NCBI GenBank assembly: GCA_050789445.1 | Contig: JAILXR010000001.1 | Location: 1,736,001 to 1,800,000 of the forward strand | Length of the DNA stretch: 64,000 bases | DNA from: JAWSVE01 sp050789445 | GTDB taxonomy: Bacteria > Pseudomonadota > Gammaproteobacteria > Pseudomonadales > Cellvibrionaceae | Direction: 5' to 3' | In this document: in pieces, positions 8,294-15,800 of the stretch | Numbering within the stretch: the first letter of the stretch is position 1 | How the letters are laid out: every line of letters begins with the position of its first letter | Notes under the pieces: model-generated | What the model was told of the DNA's origin: nothing | Databases searched by the model: none | What the model saw: only the letters and a program-made list of their open reading frames with translations | Position numbers and translations under genes: made by a program

Positions 8294-9149
8294 TTTTATT
8301 TTCCTCTAATTTTTCAATAAAATAGTGATCATCATCAGGAAAAGGCATTGCTGTAATAGGCTTACTCGCCAACTCTATTCCGTGCGCATACAAACCCGGC
8401 GCTGACATTATTTGAAACAACCCTGCTCCCATTCTTGGCTGAAAACCCAAATCACAAAGTACCGCTGCAACAACGCCAGTGTTAAGCCAACCCATGTTAT
8501 TTAGATTAAGCTCTTTGGCAAACTCATTGCCCCACAATAAAATATCGCCACTACCGGACAAACCGATTAAGCTATCGGCAATATTTAGTGTCAGTTTATC
8601 TATACTCCCGAAATGAGATCCAAATCCTGGCGCTATAGTTAAATCTTCTTCTGAGGCTTCTTCTTCCTTAGTGCTTTTTTCTAAAAGCTCTGCAACTAAA
8701 CCTTTAGGAGAAAATTTCCGATGTTTTCTAAGCCATCGCATGGAAAGTTCAACCTCTGCAGCTCCTCGAAAATTGCCGCTTAATATATTGAGACCTATTG
8801 GTAATATTAATCCCGCATCAGTCTTGCCTATACCGGCATCCATTGCTGCTCGAGTTGCAGAGTTTCTCGGCCCGGGATTTATAAAAGCTATCATAGCCCG
8901 CTCCAACAATTCTTTATTGTTCTCGCAAGGCAATTCACCTCTAAACATCAAATATAAGACATGGATAAAACTACTTTTTTTCATCAGCTCAATTAAGTCA
9001 TAGCCATGGCATAAAGCAGATTCACATATATAAGGGTTTTCTTTTGAAGGAATTTCTTTCCAGATTTTTGTTGATGCTTTGGCAACAAATTCTTCTTTTC
9101 TTTTTTTAACTGACACAAAGGAAGGACTATCTTCTATATCTGATTCCAT
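8283..9149 (-). CDS. citrate synthase/citryl-CoA lyase family protein A, catalytic residues altered
   Basis: A 288-residue protein. N-terminal features match the family: CHGYDLIELMKKSSFIHVLYL and then FRGELP. Near the C-terminus, TGVVAAVLCDLGFQPRMG and SAPGLYAHGIELASK correspond to the citryl-CoA lyase segments ending in the pGLiAHxxE helix. The GFG-type histidine may be kept (GFGSH, His179), but the HGGA histidine aligns with Phe/Arg in NFRGAAE (126-132) and the catalytic Asp with Thr in LNTG (222-225). An internal Glu-rich insert lies at about 160-170. I start at the ATG ending at 9149, with GGGGG about 10 bases before; a TTG 15 bases upstream lacks a ribosome site. The gene overlaps its partner by 11 bases and lies 147 bases downstream of the TonB receptor on the same strand. 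Confidence 0.75.
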   Translation of the reverse strand: MESDIEDSPSFVSVKKRKEEFVAKASTKIWKEIPSKENPYICESALCHGYDLIELMKKSSFIHVLYLMFRGELPCENNKELLERAMIAFINPGPRNSATRAAMDAGIGKTDAGLILPIGLNILSGNFRGAAEVELSMRWLRKHRKFSPKGLVAELLEKSTKEEEASEEDLTIAPGFGSHFGSIDKLTLNIADSLIGLSGSGDILLWGNEFAKELNLNNMGWLNTGVVAAVLCDLGFQPRMGAGLFQIMSAPGLYAHGIELASKPITAMPFPDDDHYFIEKLEENKNVE

Positions 9150-9210
9150 TAACACTACCCCCAATCATTAACCAATAAAAACCTCTGAGAGCTTTTTATA
9201 CTTTTGACGA

Positions 9211-9239
9211 TGTATAAATGACTTTATTCAAACATGCAA
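9211..9239 (-). promoter_or_regulatory. possible promoter of the citrate-synthase-like pair
   Basis: Read on the minus strand, TTGCAT (9234-9239) and TATACA (9211-9216) are 17 bases apart in an AT-rich gap between the TonB receptor and the pair. Matches to consensus are modest (3 and 4 of 6), and read-through from the receptor gene is equally possible because no terminator is seen between them. Confidence 0.3.
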
Positions 9240-9296
9240 ATCATTTTTTAAATATATTTTTATTGTTTTTTATTTTAAGTGCCAACCCCATTACTA

Positions 9297-11444
9297 TTAA
9301 AAACTATACGCGCCCTCAAATATAAAACTTCTTCCCTCTAGCGGTAAATCGTCATTTATCCCGCCAGCACTTGGCTCTCTTGCATCCTCATCGAAAATGT
9401 TTTTTATTGAAAATCGCAAATCAACATTTTGAAATAGTTGTTTAGAAATAAGATTGAAATCGATCAACGCATAATCATTAATGTTATCTCGAGCATCTGC
9501 TGGTGAACGTTCCCGACCGCCCACATAATTCCATTGACTTGTCACTAACCATTGCTCTGTTAACTCCCAACGAAAATCTATGTAGAAAAGATGTTTCGGC
9601 GCATTGGCAATATTATCACCCGTGTCACTATTTTCCGCTTTCTGCCAAGAATAGTTAGCTACTATATCTATAGTTTCTAGCGCTTCCCACGCAACCTCCG
9701 CCTCGAAACCACGGCCATTTTGATCTAGAACATTTTGAGCCGTCTTAATCCCATCTCCATCCGTATCAACAAAATCAATTAACCCATCGACTTCATAGTA
9801 AAAAACATTTAACTGTGTCTTTAACTTGTAGCTAAATCGATAATCGAATGAAAACTCATACATATCAATGACTTCAGGATCTATATCCAAAACACCTATG
9901 AAACTTGGATTGTTTTTAGCAAACTGCTCCGAAAATGAAGGTGCTCTAAATGCTTTCCCATAAATAAATTTTGAGGTTAAGTTGTAAGTAGTCTCCCAAA
10001 CAACAGCGAGTCTTGGATTTGTTGTATTACCAAAATCGGAATAATCATCAAAACGAACACCTAATGTTAGTTCCCAGTCTGTATAAAATGCCCATTCGTC
10101 CTGTATAGAAATATGTTTTATTTTACGTTTTTGATCATCCATATACACATAAGGCTCATCTGTGACATCAGTTAATACGCCATTCACTATTGGCTGCGTC
10201 CCATCAATAACACCCGGACCAAAATTTTTCTCTTCTCTGGCCGTTTCTTTTTGAATTTTATAACCTGTGGCCACACGAATTGAATGGCGATCGAAGCCAG
10301 TAAATATAGCTGACGTTTCAAAGGCATAATTTTTATCGGTACCGCCTGGACTGCCTAAAAAACCGTCAGAGAATAGGACTGGGAGAGGAGCAGGTAAGGC
10401 GTTAGGATCCAAATTCAAATTACCATCGGCACCAATAGGTAATACAGTATTTTCAGGAAATAAAACGTACTCATTATCTTGATCGCTACGCAAATAATTT
10501 AATTCCACATTCAACTGTAATTTTTCTTCATAGAACCAATCATTGTACTTCACCTGCACATGTTGCTGACTAATTTCAAAATTTCCTTCAGGATCGAGAG
10601 CCTCAGCAAGGCCTGCACCTGTACCAGCATCACTCATTTGCATTGTTGCAGCAGAAACAAACCAATTGTCCTTTGAAAAATTCAATCGCCCAACAATATT
10701 CTTATAGCGTGTCGACATTGAGCCAGGAGCTAAAGAAGCATTAGTACCAAAACCAAAATCTAAGGCCGTCTGGAGATCACTCTTTATTATTCGCTCATCA
10801 TCACCAGCCGTTTCAGAGTAATCCACAGAAAAAAATGTGTCCCAACCTAAAATATCCGTAGACAAATTAAACCAGCCTTCATAACTATCAAAAGAACCTG
10901 CACTTAAACCCGCTTCACTATTGGGCTTATCTTGTGCTTTTTTTGTAATAATATTGATAACACCCGCGAAAGCATCGGCACCGTACAATGCTGAGCCAGG
11001 GCCACGAATCACTTCCACCCGTTCTATATCTCGCACAGGGACTATTAAATTGGGCAGTCGACCTCCGCTAAACAATTCCGTCATCGGGAACCCATCAACA
11101 AGCAATAATACTTGCGGGTTATATGATGTATGTATTCCACGAATCGAAAATAAAGACGTATTTCGAGCACCCAAAGAAACGTGAACTCCGGGGATCGACT
11201 CAATAACATCATCAAGTGTTTTTGCTCCCATCTCCCATATATCTTCTGCTGTTATAACGCTTGCTACCGAAGGCGCCAGTCTCAAAGCTTTATTAGTTCC
11301 TGTAGCAATGCTGACAGTTTCTTCATCGCCGTATAAAAACTCAAGTTCATCTTCGATGTCAGCGAAAACATTTTTTGTCACCGGCACCCAAAAGACACAC
11401 TGAATTGCGATATAAAAAAATTTTTTTATTTCTTTTTTAAACAT
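9297..11444 (-). CDS. TonB-dependent outer-membrane receptor
   Basis: About 715 residues. A signal peptide of some 28 residues ends near VFA. A plug domain follows with SVASVITAEDIWEMGAKTLDDVIESIPGVHV, a TonB-box-like DEETVSIATG just before it, and RDIERVEVIRGPGSALYGADAFAGVINIITK. Then comes a 22-strand-type barrel ending in the aromatic terminal strand (FIFEGAYSF). The barrel contains FIYGKAFRAPSFSEQF, a standard receptor motif. It belongs to the FepA/CirA/BtuB-like class; the ligand cannot be told. No tonB, exbB or siderophore synthetase is nearby. An in-frame TTG at 11477 could add 11 residues; I prefer the ATG because it places the signal peptide at the N-terminus. It is divergent from a binding protein and hybrid kinase, and upstream of the citrate-synthase-like pair. 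Confidence 0.88.
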   Translation of the reverse strand: MFKKEIKKFFYIAIQCVFWVPVTKNVFADIEDELEFLYGDEETVSIATGTNKALRLAPSVASVITAEDIWEMGAKTLDDVIESIPGVHVSLGARNTSLFSIRGIHTSYNPQVLLLVDGFPMTELFSGGRLPNLIVPVRDIERVEVIRGPGSALYGADAFAGVINIITKKAQDKPNSEAGLSAGSFDSYEGWFNLSTDILGWDTFFSVDYSETAGDDERIIKSDLQTALDFGFGTNASLAPGSMSTRYKNIVGRLNFSKDNWFVSAATMQMSDAGTGAGLAEALDPEGNFEISQQHVQVKYNDWFYEEKLQLNVELNYLRSDQDNEYVLFPENTVLPIGADGNLNLDPNALPAPLPVLFSDGFLGSPGGTDKNYAFETSAIFTGFDRHSIRVATGYKIQKETAREEKNFGPGVIDGTQPIVNGVLTDVTDEPYVYMDDQKRKIKHISIQDEWAFYTDWELTLGVRFDDYSDFGNTTNPRLAVVWETTYNLTSKFIYGKAFRAPSFSEQFAKNNPSFIGVLDIDPEVIDMYEFSFDYRFSYKLKTQLNVFYYEVDGLIDFVDTDGDGIKTAQNVLDQNGRGFEAEVAWEALETIDIVANYSWQKAENSDTGDNIANAPKHLFYIDFRWELTEQWLVTSQWNYVGGRERSPADARDNINDYALIDFNLISKQLFQNVDLRFSIKNIFDEDAREPSAGGINDDLPLEGRSFIFEGAYSF

Positions 11445-11886
11445 GACGCGCTCGCTACGTTTTTCACTACTTATCAAAATTCTTTCTTTACCATAGTCAA
11501 GATTTACTGTTTTGTCATAAAAATTAACATATTCATGTGAGCTTTACTGTCATTGAGACGATTCTCATAACTAATACCGAAAACACATTCGTATACTATT
11601 ATAGTCCTTAATTTTTATAAGATTATTTAATCGATTCTGATTAACAAAAAAGTTGATATGTTCGTTTTTCAAACGAGAACGCTGAGAAGTTTTCCTTAAA
11701 GTGCATTTATATATGATAATTAACCGATAACCGCTGGAAAGCCTGATCATCGGGTCTAAACTAAGCATTAGATTAATTTAATTCTCATTTGCTATGGAGC
11801 TAGAAATTAGCTCTCTGACCCTAGGAAACTTGCTAGATAGATATGCCGGACATAGAAATTCAAATCTCATTAACTTTGCTTAGTAA
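11445..11886. other. 442-base divergent intergenic region with Fur-like sites and a hairpin
   Basis: The region separates the TonB receptor (minus) from the binding-protein gene (plus). It contains two matches to the core of iron-regulator boxes, ATGAGAAT followed by C or T: one read on the minus strand around 11551-11569, overlapping the dyad TGAGA-N4-TCTCA (11554-11567), the other on the minus strand around 11774-11792. A perfect 6-base hairpin GAGCTA/TAGCTC lies at 11797-11813. I could not match the sequence after the hairpin to any riboswitch class I know. No credible gene is present. Confidence 0.4.
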
Positions 11887-12870
11887 TTGCTAGTGATAGA
11901 TTTAAACTCATTACCAATCACATTTAGATTTGGCTGCCGTAAAGGTTACGGCTGGCTACTTATATTGCTTGTTTTTTTTCTATCCTTTCTTTCACCCTTA
12001 AGCGCTCAAGCTGACAACGTGGGTGTCATCTATCCAGAGATAAGGGAACCTTATCTTCAAATTTTTCTAAACATCAAAGAAGGTGTAGAAAAAGAAGTTG
12101 GCAAAAAAGACCAAGTTCTTGAATATGTAGTTGCCAAAGGTGAATCACCTGAAAAAATACGTAAATGGATTGAGAAGAAAAAAATTAGTGCTGTTATTGC
12201 ATTAGGCAGCCGAGGCATAAATAGTATTGCCGCTCCCAACTCAATACCTTCGGTAGTTGGAGCAGCTGTATTAAAACCGGGCTCTACTTCTTATTCTGGA
12301 ATTACTCTGAACCCTGCACCTGATGTTCTTTTAACAACGGTGGTCAAACTTAAACCCCGTATTAACAAAATTCATGTTGTCTATGAACCCAAAGTAAATG
12401 AATGGGTTATAGAAGAAGCACAAAAAACACTTGAAAAAAACAACATCGAATTAGTTTCATACGCTGTCGACGATCTAAGTTCTGCTGCCTCTGCATATAA
12501 ATCCATCCAAAAAAGCATAGACAATTCAACTGAAGCAATTTGGTTGCCGATGGGTGGTCCATCACGTGAAAAATCACTCATGCAATCTATCCTCGCCACC
12601 GCATGGTCAAAAGACCAAGCCATAATATCCAGTAACTTATCTGATGTGAAACGTGGCGCGCTTTTTTCTATGTACCCAGATAATGTTGCCATGGGGAGAG
12701 AACTTGGAAAACTTCTCAAGGAAAGGCAACACAATCCAAATGCAGAAAGCCAAGTCGTTTTTGTTAGATCTTTATTACAAGCCATAAACATTCGAACCGC
12801 CGAACATATTGGACTGCGGTTTGGAAAAGAGGAGCTTCGTCAATTTGAATTTATATATCCGCCACAGTAA
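11887..12870 (+). CDS. ABC-type substrate-binding protein (PF04392-like), possible signal-sensing partner of the next kinase
   Basis: About 327 residues: a hydrophobic signal segment (WLLILLVFFLSFLSPLSAQA, cleavage after about residue 42) followed by a two-lobed periplasmic binding fold starting NVGVIYPEIREPYLQIF. This matches the PF04392 'ABC transporter substrate-binding' family, recognisable from the VIALGSRG and EAIWLPMGG segments. No ABC permease or ATPase is near. Instead, 12 bases downstream begins a giant hybrid kinase, so the protein is more likely a ligand-sensing partner than a transporter part. The start is uncertain: the frame opens with TTG (11887), with a GTG two codons later, and no good ribosome site precedes either. 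The 30-residue N-terminal extension before the hydrophobic core may not be translated. Confidence 0.72.
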   Translation: MLVIDLNSLPITFRFGCRKGYGWLLILLVFFLSFLSPLSAQADNVGVIYPEIREPYLQIFLNIKEGVEKEVGKKDQVLEYVVAKGESPEKIRKWIEKKKISAVIALGSRGINSIAAPNSIPSVVGAAVLKPGSTSYSGITLNPAPDVLLTTVVKLKPRINKIHVVYEPKVNEWVIEEAQKTLEKNNIELVSYAVDDLSSAASAYKSIQKSIDNSTEAIWLPMGGPSREKSLMQSILATAWSKDQAIISSNLSDVKRGALFSMYPDNVAMGRELGKLLKERQHNPNAESQVVFVRSLLQAINIRTAEHIGLRFGKEELRQFEFIYPPQ

Positions 12871-12882
12871 CGGAACATAATT

Positions 12883-15800
12883 ATGCTTTCGTTACTGAGG
12901 ACAACATTATCGAAACTGAGCTTCCGCAGGCAGCTCTTAATCGTTTTTGCTTTTGGCATTCTTTGCTTAGCGATAGTGTCCTCTCTTGTTATTTCTTCTA
13001 TCACAGAAAAACGCTTACATTCTTTATTGCTCGAGCAAGGGCAAACCATTACAGATACTTTTGCATCGCAAAGTACATTGGCTCTCTTGTACCAAAGTCC
13101 TGATACCGCCAAAGAAGTTTCTCAGCCCATTTTAGCCTTTCCGAGCGTTGTCGGTTTATCAATCATCACCCAAAAATCCGATGTGCTATTTCAGCAAGGT
13201 GAAAAATCTCATGGTGATAATATCGTGGGGGATATCACGGGTATTACCACGCATTATGAAACCGAAAGCGCTTGGTATTTCAGCCAACCAGTTTATGCTG
13301 GCCTAGATAACAGTGCGGAAGAAGACTCTCCTTTTGCAACCGAGGAAGCAGAGCCTGAATTAATTGGACATGTAGAAATTGTTTTAAGTAAAGATGTGCT
13401 CGCAGCAACAAGCCAATCCATTCTAAAAAACAATTTAATTACTGCTTCGATCGTTGCTTCTATCTTGTTACTGATTTTAACCACTGTCACTAACAAAATT
13501 ACTCAGCCTATTCGCGATCTATCAGACATTATGAAACGAGCTGAAAAAGGTGAACAAAATGTAAGGGCTGACTTATCCGGTTCTGAAGATATTATCAATA
13601 TGGAGAAAGCATTCAATACGATGATGTCTGTTTTAGAATCAAGAGAACAAGAACTAAAACGGGCGAGAGATACAGCACTAGCTTCTGCGCGTGTTAAAGG
13701 AGAATTTGCAACAACGGTTAGCCATGAATTACGAACGCCCATGAATGGCGTCATGGGCATGCTTGAACTTGTGCAATCCATGGATCTAACAGAAGAACAA
13801 AAAGAATACATTAATATTGCGCGAAGTTCTGGAGAAGAATTACTATTACTGATTGATGACATTCTCGATTTTTCTAAAATAGAATCCGGTAAATTAAAAT
13901 TACTTCCCTCAAACTTTGATCCTCATGACATGGTCAAAGGCATTACAGAATTACTATCACCACAAGCACAGCAAAAAAATATCGAATTAAGTGGCGATCT
14001 TGATATCACTGTTCCCAATGCATTAATGGCCGACTCACATCGCATCAGACAGGTTTTAATTAACCTCGTGGGGAACGCCATTAAATTCACCCCCTCTGGT
14101 ACTGTAAAAATTAGAATGTCACTGAACAAACGTGACACCGATGAAAAACAATATTTACATGTTGCCGTCGAAGATACTGGCATTGGAATCGCTGATGATG
14201 CAAAGCATTTAATTTTCGAAGCATTCTCACAAGCGGATGGTTCAACAACTCGGCAATTTGGCGGAACGGGTTTGGGGCTTGCGATTAGTAATCAGCTCGT
14301 TGAATTAATGGGCGGTAAAATTGGCGTTAAAAGTGAAGTCGGTAAAGGCAGCGTCTTTTGGTTTATGCTGCCAATCAGCTTAAGCGATGAAACGGTAACC
14401 CTTAACAATATTATTCCCGCTGACCTTATCGGTATGCGTGTATTAATCGTTAGCCGGACACCTGAAAGTTGCCACGCATTAATTAACAAATTTACTTCTT
14501 GGGAATGTTACCAGCGCAATACAACGACAGCAGAAGAAGCGATTACGCTCTTACAATCTGCATTAACCCAAGGAAGGCCTTTTGATTTTGTTATTGTTGA
14601 CACACCGATTAATGATGAAGGTGAATCAAAATTATTAGATGCTCTTGAAAAAAATGAAACACTTGTCGCCAATAAAATGATTATGCTGGCACACAACAAG
14701 CCAAAAAATCAGAAAAAAAATGTATCTTCATTACCTAAGACGCCGAGTATAGAGCTACTCGAAAACACACTTTTGAAATTCATTCGCCAAAACAAAACCA
14801 ATGCAACAGTTAAAAATAGAAAACCGTTTGAATTTAAAACGATGTCAGGAAAGGTTCTCATTGTTGAGGATAACCAAACTAATCAAATCGTTGCGAAGAG
14901 CATGGTAAAAAAACTGGGATGCGAATGTGAGCTGGCTGAAAACGGCAATGCTGCAATAACCGCGTTAGAAAAAGAACAATTTGATATTGTGTTAATGGAT
15001 TGCAACATGCCGTTTATGAATGGCTACACTGCAAGCCAGCTAATTCGCGGCAAGCAATCTCGTTATCAAGATATCCCCATTATTGCCTTAACTGCAAATA
15101 CAGGCCCTATGGATGTCAATCGTTGCTTTACATCGGGAATGAACGATTATTTATCCAAGCCGTTATCAATTGAAAACCTCGAACCTAAATTGAGAAACTG
15201 GTTAAACAAAGAAACGAAATTCTTACGACCTGAAGAAGTTAGGAAATTAGCGACAGGAAATTCGGCAGAAATATTAACTAATGACGACGACGAACCAATC
15301 CAAACATTGAATGTATCCGTGATTGAAGGATTAAAAAATCAAATTAGTACGTCCTTTAGAGATGTTGTTGATGCCTATTTAAATGACACTCCCTCTTATA
15401 TCGAAAGTTTAGTGATTGCTGTTGAGAACGAAGACATTCCTCAAATTCGCTATTATTCTCAAATCATTAAGGGAAGTTCAAGCAACCTAGGGGCTATGAA
15501 ATTAGAAAATTATAGCCGCGCTATTGAAAGATTATGCTCTACGGATGATTTTTTCAATATTAAAAATCTAACGGCTGACATCCAGAGCGAGTTCAAGCAA
15601 GTCAAGAAGTTCATCACCCCTCATTTAGAATCAACATTTGAGCCTTTAGAAGAGTCAAATCAAAATAGCTTCCAACCCAAGATTTTGGTTGTCGATGATG
15701 ACAAAGGTTCTCGCATGATTATGCGAAGCATCCTCAATAAAGACGGCTACACCATTAATGAAGCCTGCAATGGATTAGAAGCTTTAAATATTTGCAAAGA

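Noticed and set aside
11571..11768. 65-codon minus-strand frame in the receptor promoter region
   Set aside because: Basic, low-complexity product from AT-rich sequence without a ribosome site; it also overlaps the probable regulatory sites.
11797..11860. Possible riboswitch upstream of the binding-protein gene
   Set aside because: A hairpin is present, but the flanking sequence does not match the conserved cores of cyclic-di-GMP, cobalamin, TPP, FMN or SAM classes as I know them.
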